A DNA stretch of 64,000 nt from Myxocyprinus asiaticus (taxonomy: Eukaryota; Chordata; Actinopteri; Cypriniformes; Catostomidae), in NCBI RefSeq assembly GCF_019703515.2, contig NC_059372.1:18271492-18335491 (forward strand), written 5' to 3'. The stretch's first letter is position 1. Every line of letters starts with the position of its first letter. The translations under genes were made by a program, and so were the position numbers. Below are positions 36,501 to 49,900 of this stretch, in pieces. Under the pieces are notes generated by a model that ran no database searches, was not told where the DNA came from, and saw only the letters and a program-made list of their open reading frames with translations.

Positions 36501-39500
36501 AGGCGACAGGAGGGCGAGAGGGGGGTCTGATTCCCAGCTGGTTCTGCAGCACCTCCCGACGGATGTCCTCAGGCAGTGCAGCCAAGAAAGATGGGTCAAC
36601 ACCTTCAGGTAGACTGATGCCTGCATGGCAGTGACAAAAACCATTTAATAAATGGTTGAGTGCTGCACTGTGCATAGAAATGGTTTTCTCTCTTTCATCA
36701 ACATCTGCTGAGACACTGACCTGCTAGAGGGTCTTCCTCCTCATTGCTGGTAGATGGGAGGGGTTCCTCTTGGATGGCCTGGGATTGGCTATCTGCACTG
36801 TCACTCCGGGGCATGGTCTCTCCAGGAGAAGAAACTGAAGTTGAGCTGAAACATATCACAAAAAAATAAGATTTCTACACAGTCATCTAAAATATAGTCA
36901 ATAAACCAAGTTTGTTGTACTCCAGGGTTCCCACTCCTTTTGACCAATTAATTTACATGACCTTTCCATGACTTTTGTGATTACTGGAAAAAAAATTATT
37001 ATTTTTTTTACATCACTATATAGCGATTACACTTACAAGAGCAATTTCTAGCGATGAAATATTTTTTATCTGAACGTGACTAGAAATATTTATATTTACA
37101 ATTAAAAAAAATTCCATGACTTTAAGATTATTCATTTCAATTCCAGACCTGTAAAACCAAACTCTACAATTCTCTGATATCTCTCTTTGATTGTACAATA
37201 GAAGCTTATCCTTTTGGATAAGTTTAAGTGTACTGATTAATTCTTAGTTTAATATCGGCTACATCCACTACCTAAGGACCACACATTTAATTGAACAAGG
37301 ATATAGACACCTTTTATTGAGCATTCATGTACTAAAGTAAATGTATCTCTTAATGTGATTGGAAGAAACAAGCTCCTAACATATTTATTTATGGAATTAC
37401 TATGATTAAAATGCTCACCCCGTTTCTGCATCTGTCTGCCTGTCTGCGAGCCCACTGGCACCACTTCCTGACAGTTCCTGAGACATGTGATTGGGTGGGG
37501 CCGAGCTGGCGACTGGCTCGTCCTGCATTCCTGAGGCAGGACTGCTTGTATCCATGGGTGATCCTTCAAGCTGAGACACACCCCCTGGCACAGGCTCTGA
37601 ACTCTCAGCTATATCTGGACTGAGAGAAGCTGAGACATACAAAGTAGGGAAGACATGCCTCTGTCAATACAAACTCAACCTGCTAGACACTTCAACATAT
37701 GCAAAGCAAAATGATGATATACTGTATATATCTCATGCAGTAATTGCATGGACAATGCAGTGGGATCATTCAACAATTCTGATAAAGGTTCAGTCTCTTC
37801 AAAAATAATTTTGCAGAAACTAAGTGCTTTGGCATATTGAGGTGGAATAAGAAGTGGTATCCACTTGAAAGTGAATGCTACTCCACTTTACCAGTGTGTA
37901 AAATTTAATTGTACAGTATTTCAGTTTAATCTACCTTCCCTGACTGCATCCAATGCTGCTCCTTCTCCTCTCTCACCAATAGTGGGTGCAGGTGACATCT
38001 CCATCTGAGATGCTTCTGCCTCACAATTCAACCTATCAGGTGCTGAGAGCTGGGGTAGCGCTGCCCCTGCCAAGGCCCCATGAGAATCAGGATTGGAGTC
38101 AGCCAGCAGCAGTTCTGTGATTGGCTGGTGAACCTGCTGGCTGATAGCTGTTTCCAAGGAAACAAGGGCTTGCTCGTGGGGGGCAGGGGTGGTTGGGGTG
38201 ACTTCTCCTGAAGGGGGTGCTGTGAGGAAACCCTCAGAGGTGCGTGGAGGGTCCAGACAGGACGAAACCCCGCTCTGAACCTGTTCTCCTTCTGACCAGA
38301 TAAAAGAATGAAGATGAGTAAGGAATGCCTATTGGTGGAGATTATCACTTCAATGTTAATGGTCATAAAGTGAATTACACATCTGTGGGAGAAGGCAATG
38401 AAACTCCAGATTCATGCATGATTAAAGGTCTGCAGTGAGGAAGGCAGTAAATTGTATAGTTATCTCCTTCGAGGGCCACACTACACTGATCCCCAACAAC
38501 AACACAACTTACTACCTCACCACAACACAGCCTGCCAAACAAGCTCCCTGAGGGATCATCTACCAGAGACAATGTTGACAATTACACATTACATGCATGG
38601 GCAAAATAATAACCAAATAATACGCTGTATATGTTCATACTGACATTAATGTGATGAATGCAATTAATATAGATTTAACCTTTCTGCTCATAAAGTTGAT
38701 ATTCATAACTAAGCAATTGCCTAGTAACAACTGGCTGATTGTGTCACTGATTGTTGCTGTCGAAGTGATGGAAGGAGCCAGAAAGATCATCCAGTTGTTG
38801 AGCAGTTACCGTGGGAAAGACAGTAGACTGTATAGTTATCTCCCAGATCTGGTGTGATCCTAAAACTATACAAACTACTACCTCATTCCACAGCCTGCAG
38901 CAGAACTCATCCCAGATTCTCATCCCAGAGAAGAACCAAGATCCTTCACCATGTGGAAATTAATATTTTCACATTTCTGATTCCAAAATCTTCAGATATA
39001 AAAACTTGCACTAAAACACAAAATATAGCATTCAATATTAATTTCACCAGTAAAAGCACAAACATACACTCTTACCTGCAGCATTCTCTCCAGCTCCATT
39101 GACTGTTCCAATCCCAGAGCCCTGTGGGAAATAAAATCATTAATTTCTCCATCCGTGCAATAAAACACATTAATTGGCCCTGCCCTAATTCATTACTGTA
39201 CTCCTTATTTTCTCTACTTGCTCATTCTACACATCTATTTCTTACCTGCAGACTCTGTTCCCGGGTCTCCTCCCCAGCTGAAGAACTCTCATTCTGTTTG
39301 GCAGTCTCCTCCTCTTCTGCCACCTGTCTCCTCCTTTTCTCTCTGCGTTCCTCCAGCTCCTCATCTCGCAAACTCTCCAGGTGCTGCAGGATGGGAACCT
39401 TCACCACTGAGAGACCAAAGCACAAGCCTTACCATTAGACATGCTTTGCAGTGCATGGTAAACAACAGGTTCTATAATCAGGTCTCAATACAGATTGCCC

Positions 39501-40925
39501 AAGGCCAGTACTGCATTGTTACTACATCTTGCACTTGTGTACATGCGTTTTAATTAGTCCTGTCAGTTGATTGACATTTTAAATTGTAATTAATCGCGAT
39601 TAATTGAAGATTTTGAAAGTGTTGAAATGTAACTCAATATGTACACTTATTTTCCTGTCAAAATGCATTTCCTTCTTAGCACAGATTTTTTTTTTTTTAA
39701 CAATAATGCTTTAACATTTTCCAAACAAAACCTTCCACAGTATAAAGATAGAAATGCACTAAAATAGCACCAATGCAAATAATATTTGCTCTTCTACCCC
39801 TATTGCTTCTGTCACATCTATGTATAACAGAAATAGTAAGAGTAGTATGGCAGTATGCCATTACGAAAATGACCAACATCTTCTGTAATCATTAGCTGAT
39901 GCTTCAAAAGCTCAGTGGCAATGAGTACAAACAAAGTTGAAATTATATGAAATGAGCAGAGCATCGATAAACCTTCCACGGGAGAACAAGCCGCGCAGCG
40001 GTCCCTCATCTGTGCCATATCTCGTTTTTGGCATGTAGGTGAAGAATTTGATGTGCTTGTGGTACAATTCTGACTCAAAGAACACAAAGTCCCATCTGGG
40101 TTTGTAAGAAGTCCTTTCTCCAACACTTGACCATTGTCAAGGAATCGCTGTTGTGGGTTTCTGCAGTTTAATGTCCCTGCCAGACACATCACAAAGATTC
40201 CGCCCTACTCCAACCAATGTTTAGGACTCAAACGGAGCTGAATAATATATCAGAATCTAATGTGAATATTGGTAAATGTGTTAATTGTGATTAAGAAAAA
40301 TTACTGCGTTAAATATTAATTAATCGCATGTGTTAACGGAATAATTTTGACAGCTTAGACACAGTTTCCACGTGGTATTAAGATGCGTTTCTGGTGATCC
40401 GATCACATGTGGTCAGCACTAAATACAGGTCTAAATGGGGTCTAAACGTTTTGTGATTGGATCACATAAGAATGTGGTCAAAAACGCATATGACCACATT
40501 GCATTTGAGGTGTAAACGCTAATCCATCTTGTATGCATCCCGGCAGCCGTGAAGCACCATCCCTCACCTGTCAATCAACCACTGTGCTAAAAACCCTTGC
40601 TTTAATATCATGCAGCAACACACTAGTGATTGATGTATGTCGTCATGAAACAAGAGACCCTCCCTTCCAAATCCGAACACAAGTGGTCACAGGAAATGCA
40701 TTTGTGACCAGGTGTAAACAGCCATGTGTCCTACCTGACCACATGTGATCAGATCACCCGAGACACATCACAATACCAGGTGGAAATGGGGTCTTTGTTT
40801 TAATGCCTTGTAAACTTAAACATTTGAAGTTTTCAGTGTACCGAACACTGTTGCTGTGAAATCTTCTGAATTAGTCATGTCACCAGGAAAATCTAGCTTG
40901 CTAACACAGATTGTTTTCCAGCACA

Positions 40926-40967
<42 letters not shown>

Positions 40968-43900
40968 AATCGACTATACATTTGTCAATGTTAGCAGGGC
41001 AAGTAAAAATCTGAAATACTGGCCAAACCAGGCCAGCAGAAAAAAATCCTTATTGTTAAGCCCTGAAAATAGATTAATTGTGAGATGGTCTCACCTGCCA
41101 CACAGTCATGCATGCTCTCAGCATCCAGAACTTTACACTCATCAGTCCATCTGGTTAAGGCAGTTGGGATACTTGAAAGGGTGCCTGTAAAACAGAAAGG
41201 TTTAGCAGGTATATCTGTAACTGTTCATTTACAGCAGCATGTTTGTGGGTGACTCACCAGCTTGTCCTCCTGTGCTGCTCTGCTCATGGAAGAAGTCATC
41301 CAGCAGCTCATCGTCCGAACGGGCGATAATGTGCACATCCTCGTTTCCCACCAGGAGACGGGCACGCCCACGGGACTGCAGGGGCAAAGAGCTAGACAGC
41401 TGCAAGATATCAGCCGCAGCACTAGGGCCCAATAATCTGAGACAAACACACACAATAAATATATCAGTTAAAGCTGCACTGCAAATTTCTGCAGCACAAG
41501 CAAAACCAAAGAATGATTCCCAAACACTCACCCCATCTGCCAATGAATTGAAATGATGAAGATGAAATACTGACTAAATTTATGACATTTTGTTTTAATA
41601 AAAAGACTAAACTTACCTCTGCAGGATGAGTGGAGGGTTGGGTTGACGGTTACCAGGGTAATGTACATGGATAGTGTGCCCAGTGTTGGCTGTGAGCTGG
41701 CGGAGAGAGCGTTGGCTGCGTCCCATGCCCTGAGCCAATCTACTGCTGGTGCCTGATCCCCCAAGTGTCAGCGAGCCATGGTCAGCGTGACGCACCATCA
41801 GAGGGTGGGAGCTGGGGATATTTCCTGGCGAGGGAGGAATGTCAGCTAAAAGGTAAAAGACAGAACATAAATGACACATTATTAAATTCTTATATCCAAC
41901 CTCCTCAGGCTGACACTGTTCCAATTTTTTATTGTTTTATTAATTCATAGTAGTTTAGATATGTTTTAATCTAAAAGCAAATGACTTACCAGATGTGGAG
42001 AACATGTTATCAAACTCTATGATGAGGTCATCATCTCGATCGAATCTCTCAAAACGGATGTGTGGGGCAGCGTTAATATCAGGAAAATCTTCATCCAGTT
42101 CCATCTCAGAGCCTTCATCATCATCATCCTCATCTCCCTCTTCATCATCCTAAGGACAATAGGCAGGGCAGGTAAGTAGAGAGCACAGAACATAATGAAG
42201 ACCATTTTACCCTCCAGTGTGGAAAAAAAATAAATGGAGATCACCATCTTGGCTTTTTAAATCACCATTACCTGATCCTCTTCCTCTTCTTCCTCCTCCT
42301 CTTCCTCCTCATCCTGACTGTCCTCATCCTCATTGCTGCCACTGGAGTCTTCCTCCTGTGTGTGCTCTTCATCCTCTGGCTCCAAGATGTTCATGGAGTC
42401 TAAATCAACAAAAAGAACAAATGAGTGAGTCTTCCCCAAGATAGATGTTACAATCTGAGGGTTAAGAGGAAAATTTATAAAACAAAAACTTGCAGTATAG
42501 AACAGACAGTGATATTTGACAATTTTGGCCAATTAACTGAGGCATTAGTTCTCCCTTGTGTCAGTTTCAAGAGCCTTGTCAATGGATTTTTCAATGTGAA
42601 TTGATTAAATACAGTGTAAAAAAATGTAGTGTATGCATGTACATCTCAATTGGTAAAATTAAACTGTATTAGCCTCCATTACATACATTAGCCACCTGCC
42701 AATCTACTCCCTAGAAAAACCTGTTTTGGTCGAATACTAAACAGAATGTTTAATTATAAATCATGCACATGTGTTTGGACTGGTGTTTTCCCATGTCTTT
42801 TAGATAGACCTCAGTTCTAGTTCCAAGTGTAACTAGAGATGAGATTCACATCATACCCTCTCTATTGGCCTGCAGGGTTGAGGCCTGACTCATATTGGAA
42901 GGGGCTTCATCCATCAGCACATCCTCTTGAGACTCATCCTCTCCAGAGCGACCCACTATTTAAAAGCAAAACCAATCAAAACCAATCACTTATCCAACAT
43001 TGTACTGCTTTGCTTCCATATTTGACCACTTACCGATGATGGTGCTATTGACAGTCCCTGCATCTCTCTCTAAAAGTTCATCTATCAAATCCACCAACTC
43101 ATTCTCCACCTACAAACGCACATGAATAAACATCTGTGTGAGTCAAACAGTGGGAAGATTTTCACTTTCATCTACTGAGAACAGTTTCACAAACTGGTGT
43201 GTTTCTAACCTGCATGGCCTGAGTGCTCAGCACCTCAGGCTGTCCAGCAATGACCACAGTGTCTCCCTCGGTTTCACCATCCATCAGGTCAGCATCTGTT
43301 GTTTGACCACGGTCACGGTTCTCAACCGGCTCTGCCTCACCTGCCTCTCCTGTAGAAAATATCAATCATTAGACCTTATTGAGCTAGGAGTTAAAATTAT
43401 TAGTGATATAAGAGTTACCCTGATCCTGTGTGTTGCTGTTGCTGTCCCTGACTGTGCCAACAGTGTCATTCTCTGTCTTGTTCTTGCTGGATCCCCCTTT
43501 ACCCCCAAAGAGGCTGCTGGGCTGGTTCACGATTCGTGACAAAGTCTCCAAAGGCTTAAGGGCAGCATTTACTGTGTTTGCCATGTTGGGACTATAGTAA
43601 ATCAAGCAAAGCAACAAGAAACATTGTTTTTTAGAAGGAAAGAAAAATAACTACATTTTAAAATCAACCAATTTAAACCATTAAAACAACGCCTGATGAA
43701 GGTTGCATGACCGAAACGTTGCATTAATACATTTATATACAGATTGCAAGCAACAGCAGTGTGCGGGATTCATTCCTTTGGTTACTCACAAAATCAACTA
43801 ATTTAAAATGAAAGAAAATGCAAATTGATTTTATTTTAAATTTCACTTAAGGTATATTTAAACATTAACGACCCCATGAAATTAAAATCTGAGTTGTGAC

Positions 43901-46900
43901 TTTTTGTCCATGTCTTTTAGCTTTGAGGCTATCTAATATGTTAATGTATCCCTAAATTTTGACAAAATTACCTTCCCCCAATACCACTTGCCTCTGACTA
44001 GCAAAAGCAAGTAGCAAATCATGGTTCATGGCTGTACCAAAAAAAAAGAAACAAATCCTGTCCCACCCAAATTCCTTTTTAAGAAGTAAATAAATCAACA
44101 CAAGAAAGAAAACTGCGCTTGTCAAGCCATATCATGAGGTCTTGAAGCCAAAACTTGCATACGGAGACAGTGTGAGGCACTACCTGGATAGATCGAGGCT
44201 GTGAGGCACACGGGCGAGGTCATTAACAAGGCCTTTCTTCAAGAAGAGGCGGATGATATTGTTCATTCCATTATGTTGGGTCTTGGCTGTGGCCGTGCTG
44301 TAGAAGCTGGAGGTGGAAGGGCACGACTCCATAATGGTGCTGATGATGCACATCACTGCCTGCAAGCTGCAAAGAGAAATCTATGTTCACTTCAGTTTCA
44401 CCTCTGATTTCATCTTTGTACATTAAGTGCGATTTGTAATATAGATACACACCGGGCATGTTTCTCTGTGCCCTCTGCCATTCCCAAAGCCCGGCTCAGA
44501 GCAGCTTTAACCTCGTTGACCAGGGCCGCTTGGGCATCAGTGCCCGTGCCAGCTGCAGCGAGGCTGGCCAGGAAAAGGCGTGCAAGGGCAGGTGTGTCCT
44601 TGTCCTCTGAGTTTTGGGTGTGAGGGAGCAAGTGGTCCAAAACAAATGCCAGCACACTGCAATCCTATGCACATACACAGGGTGAAAAACAACACAATAA
44701 ATGATAAGGTTTGAAGAGATGAAACAACTTGAGACTGCACATGCACTGCAATAATCAACTGTTTCTCAGAGTCCAGACAACTTCTTCAAAAGAGAACAAG
44801 AAATCTCACCATAAAAAGTATTCACCACCTTGGAAGCTTTTCCAAGTGTTTTTTATTTACAAATTTTTTGTTTAACCACACTGAACCACAGAGGACTTAA
44901 TTTGTGTTGTAAAGAAAGTGATGAATTTGACCAGAAACACTCAGGCTTTGATGCAGCTTTGGTTGCAAGTCAACTCTAATATAACCCACCTCCTTGATGA
45001 GCTCTGATTGGCCAGCTGTATAGTTGTAGGAGGTGATGAGAGTGGCAATGCCAACGTAGGAGCGCACCAGCTCTGCCAGCAGTCTCAGGATGGTAGAAGT
45101 GGGCATAAGGGGTTTGCTGGCCTTGGCTTTAGCAGCTCGGCTCTCCTCTGAAGAAGCTCCCTTCTCTCCCTCCTGTTCCTTCTTCTCTTCACGCATTTCC
45201 TCAGGCGTAGAGGCTAGGGACGGAGAGAGAACAAGGAGAATAAAGAAGTCGAAGGCCGAGTAAATGAACCAACATAAGTAATCAAATGTGGTCACTAGGG
45301 CTGGGTCTTGATACAGATTTCCGGATTCGATTCCAATTCACAAGCTGTCTATTTGATTCCGATCTCGATTCGATCTTGATTCATATGGGTACATTTCTGT
45401 TATAATGTCCATTTTGCTTACATATAAAAGAAATTCTCTCTCAGCTAATGCTCTTACTTTAAAAAAAAAAGAACCTTCTAGACAACCCTTCTAGGCATAA
45501 TTTGAAAATATTAATTGTACAAATTACATTTTATCATTAGTTTTTCATCAAATTGGTCACATTTTAGCTTTGTTTGAATTAATGTCTTGAAACTGCATAT
45601 CTTATGGTGCATCTATATTTTTGTTACACTTGCATAATTTTTACTTTTTACAAATATTTACATTGATAAATTGAACATCAATTCTATCTCTTTAAGACTA
45701 GTGGCATCATCCAGTAAGCGCATATCACGAAAGAAGGCGTAATTTCTTTAGTGCATCCATGTGCGATTAGAATTAATCTGTGGATCTCATCTTTGGACAC
45801 ACAGAATGAGTTAAACCAAACTTTTACGCTCAACATGCAGAGAAAGCACCTCTATGCTAATAACTTCTCCAATATACTACTAAATGACTGGTCAGTGAAA
45901 TCTGAACATTTACTAGCCAGTGGCTAATCAACGTCGATCAAACGAAGATTGCGATGCATCCGACAATTTATATTTTGCCCAGCCCTAGTGGTCACAGTGT
46001 GAATAAAAAGCTCAGTGACCTAAGGGAATCAGAGAGAAAGCGCGAGTGTGAGAGAGAGAGAGAGCGCGCGAGAGAGAGAGAGCGCGAGAGAGAGAGAGAG
46101 AGCGCGAGAGAGAGAGAGAGAGAGCGAGCGCGAGAGAGAGAGCGAGCGCGAGAGAGAGAGCGAGCGCGAGAGAGAGCGCGAGCACAAGTGTGAGAGAGCG
46201 CGAGAGAGAGAGCGCGAGAGAGAGTGAGAGTGAGTGTGTGTCTGTTCACACCTTCTCCCTGTGGAGTTCCAGACTGGGAGGATTCTGCAACAGCACCATC
46301 TGCAGCAAACACCTGAGTCTGATAATGAGTATAATTAAAACCCACAGTTAATGCTAGTCCCACACTACAGAGTCCATTATAATTCACATACAATTGGGGC
46401 TACTGAGTTTTTCATACAGGAGCAATAGTTCCTTTGCCAAAACAAAAGAGCCCACCCTTAAATCTGTATTATGACCCAATTTCTGTCTGTGTGTGGCTCC
46501 TTTTCAAATGCAAGTTTTTTACCCATTTTATCATCTGTTGGGAAAACTTTGTGTAGAAAAGTAATAGCACACCTCTCCTCAACAAACTGCACAATTTGAG
46601 CCATCACTCATGTCCACAACATAAATGGTATGGGACGAGTTACACCAACATTTTAGGCATAAGAAAAATAAGTATGAACAATAACAATAGTGATAGTTGC
46701 TTTAGCAAGCAGCAATAATTATTGCAGTCTATGTAAATTGATAATACACAAAAATTACTTATAACATGCAAACATTTTATAACACAAAGATTACACAATA
46801 TACATCAAATAAATATTTTACACACACAGCATATACATGTACTAGACTCTTACATTTATGTGGAAGGCAGACTGCGAGTCGAAGTCACTGCCCTGTCTGG

Positions 46901-49900
46901 TGAGTCTGTACTGCTGGTAGACATCATCACCAACATCCTGCAGGATTTGACACAGGTCCTGACTCCCCGGTACTGCCGCTGCCCGCTCTTCTCCTCTTTC
47001 TGCTACACATAAAATGTAGAGACCCCATGCATTGAGAGAAGTTTATGAGAGATGACAGCTGGATAGATCTAGATGCAAGCACAATCTCCTTTTTCTGGTT
47101 TCTGCATGCATCTCTTACCCTCCTCTAGTGCATGATATGCTGCTAGAGCATTCAGCATGTCACAGATGACCTCTTTAATCGTCTCTGGTATGGAGGGCAA
47201 TGGAGACAGCTTCAGGGGTGTGGTCTTCACTAACTGGACAGCATTTGGACCCTTAATTCTGAAGTTCTCAAACTCATCATCTGAGGCTGAGTAATGAACA
47301 GAGAAAGTCACATGTTAATTGGTTTATGAAAAATACATTTGCTGATATGTGGAAGATATATGGCTTTTATGGAGATTTTGTCATACCAGTCCCAGCGCCT
47401 CTCGGGGCTGGTAGAGCAATTCGGATGCAACTCTTGGCAGTTTCTGTAAAGCACTCTGGGTTGCGGCAGGCCGCTGGGCCAAGAACACGCAAGATGTAAT
47501 TGATTTCCCTGGAGCCCAGACTACCGGACACCACACCTGAAGTAGTGCTTCCTGCACCACTGGTGACTGCAGACCGCACCACCTGAGAAAAGATGAGAAA
47601 TAAAATAACACAGGAATGAGTCCTGTGGATGCCCCCTTAAATTTCACCATGAAACAACATTCACAACCCATTTCAGCCATGCAATGTGACATATTTCCAG
47701 GGAAAACAGAATATTTAATGAGAAGGAAAATGTTTATTTAACATATATTAATATACTGGTACTTGTTATAAATGTATCATTATTTTGTAAAGAAGTCTTA
47801 AATGTTCAGTTTCTTTTGCTAATACAAAAGAAAAATGTAGCCTTCAGGTGAATAGAACAGAGCACCTTCTCCATGGTGTGACGTAGTGTGGCTGGGTCCT
47901 CTATGATGTGTCGGAAGAGAAGTGTGACCAGTGGGGTGAAGCCATTGAAACCAGAGCTCTGCGTTAGGTTCAGGATCATACGTGTACTCTTAAGCTCTGC
48001 AAACATCATGGCGTAATGGTGAGTGCGTGTGAGACGCAGACAGAGTCGCAAGGTAGCGTGCAAAGTGTCCGGGTCCACAGGAACGCTGATCATGCTGACA
48101 CAGGCACGAATCAAAACGGTTATCATCTCCTCTGTCATCCCCTGCACAACAATGCCGCTGGAGCCAGTGGGGTCCTGAAGAGTGGAGGGAGCTGCTGTGT
48201 TTGAATCCTTCTGCTCAGACTCCTCTTTAGGGGGCCCCATCTCCACAGCTACAGAAGTGGAATCTGAAGCAGGGAAGAAAACTGAATGAACTCCTAAACA
48301 ACCTTCACACTAAAACACTAATAAACTTAAAGTATGAGCAAATTAAAAGTAGAATTCTAAATGAAAAAAGAACAATTATACGCCTGCGGAAATGCGTGAA
48401 AAAGGTGCTGTATCTGCGAAAGGGCTTATTGTGTCCTCACCGGTGTCTTTCTGTGTTTCCTCTGTCTTGGCTTTCTGTTCTCCCTCCTCTCTCTCTGTAT
48501 CAGTAACACTACCAGATTTAGAGGTCTTGGGTATTCGCAGCACCCTCTGCACTGTCAACATAACTGGACGTCTGTTCCCAGTCTCCTCATTCACCTGAAG
48601 ATGAGTGGGAGACAAGAGTAAGATCTGTTACTCATGATTCTTGATTACTAGCATGTCTAAACTTATTTCATTTACCATCTGATCCACAGCATGTCCTCCG
48701 TTTAGTTACAAGTTATAGTTATTACCTGCACCATGGTGTTGAACTGGACAGTGTATCTCCTTCGGCCAGCAGTGAAGCGGACACTGGTCTCTCCCGCCCT
48801 CCAGGCTGAGTCTATTGTGCTGTTGTTGCTAGCACTATAGCTGCACCATCGGCCAGAACGGTCATCAAACCAGCGCCAATTATTCCCATTAGGCTGCAGG
48901 TACTAAAATGAAAATGAGAATTATGTTAATGTAACACTTCTGTTAAGATACAGAATGTGTCATATTCAGTGTCTGCACTGCCATATTCACAGTATATGAT
49001 TGCAGCAGATTGCCTTTACACTGCATTTGGCACCAACCTTGTTCATCTGGGCCCTTCGTTTGGATGAAACAGCCATTTTCTCATAGAAGTCAATAAGCAG
49101 GAGCACAGGGGTTATCCATCTAAAGAAAAAACACAACAGGGTAATGTTAGAGATAATGGAAAATGACTTATCCTTTTGAAATGAGAGTTCAATCTACTAT
49201 GTAGACTTTAACATGCATATATTTAATCTCCCACCATAGTCTGTACAGCAAAACTGCGTAATTGCGAAAATGTCTTTCAGCAATCATCATGGTTGAATCA
49301 CAAACCTTGAGTACATTAACATTTGACCAACCTTGTTTAAGCATTAAAGCTATATATTCTGTGTACAGCTATTTGGTGTGCCCTGATGAACGACAATAGT
49401 TCCATTTATGTTATTTCATAGTTTTGATGACTTTACTATTATTCTAAAATGTTAAGAAGAAAAAAATTATAATATAGAATGAGTGTTTCAAAATTTTGAC
49501 CGGTAGAGTGTGCACACACACACACACACACGCAGTTTCATAGTTTCTAAAATGCTTGAGTCAGCAGTACTGTGCTTTCTAGGAATGCTGATGTCTGAGA
49601 GTGAACTCAGTGACTGATCAGTCATGCAGGCAGAGGAAGGACAGTAACTCACTTGGGTGTCTGGATGTCCTTCTGCTCTTTGGCAGCCTGCAGACAGGGC
49701 TGAACCACCTCCAGCAGCTTAATCAGCACAGTCAAGACGCCACTGCTCTCCACCACCCGCGCACATGAGAGTTTCAGCTCCTGCAGAACAGAGCAAGACA
49801 CACTTCCATCAGAGCGACACAGTGGGTGTCTTTACTTATATATGCAGAGCTGGCATGATATATTCCAGTACTTTTAGAGGAGTGTGTATCAATAAGCTCT

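Noticed and set aside
39818..40192. 124-codon minus-strand ORF
   Set aside because: Lies fully inside an inverted-repeat element and has no recognisable domain or splice signals linking it to huwe1.
45954..46393. ORFs of 79 and 133 codons through the GA/GC tract
   Set aside because: Pure low-complexity translation of a GAGAGA/GCGA repeat (Arg-Glu or Leu-Ser strings), overlapping a real huwe1 exon in another frame.
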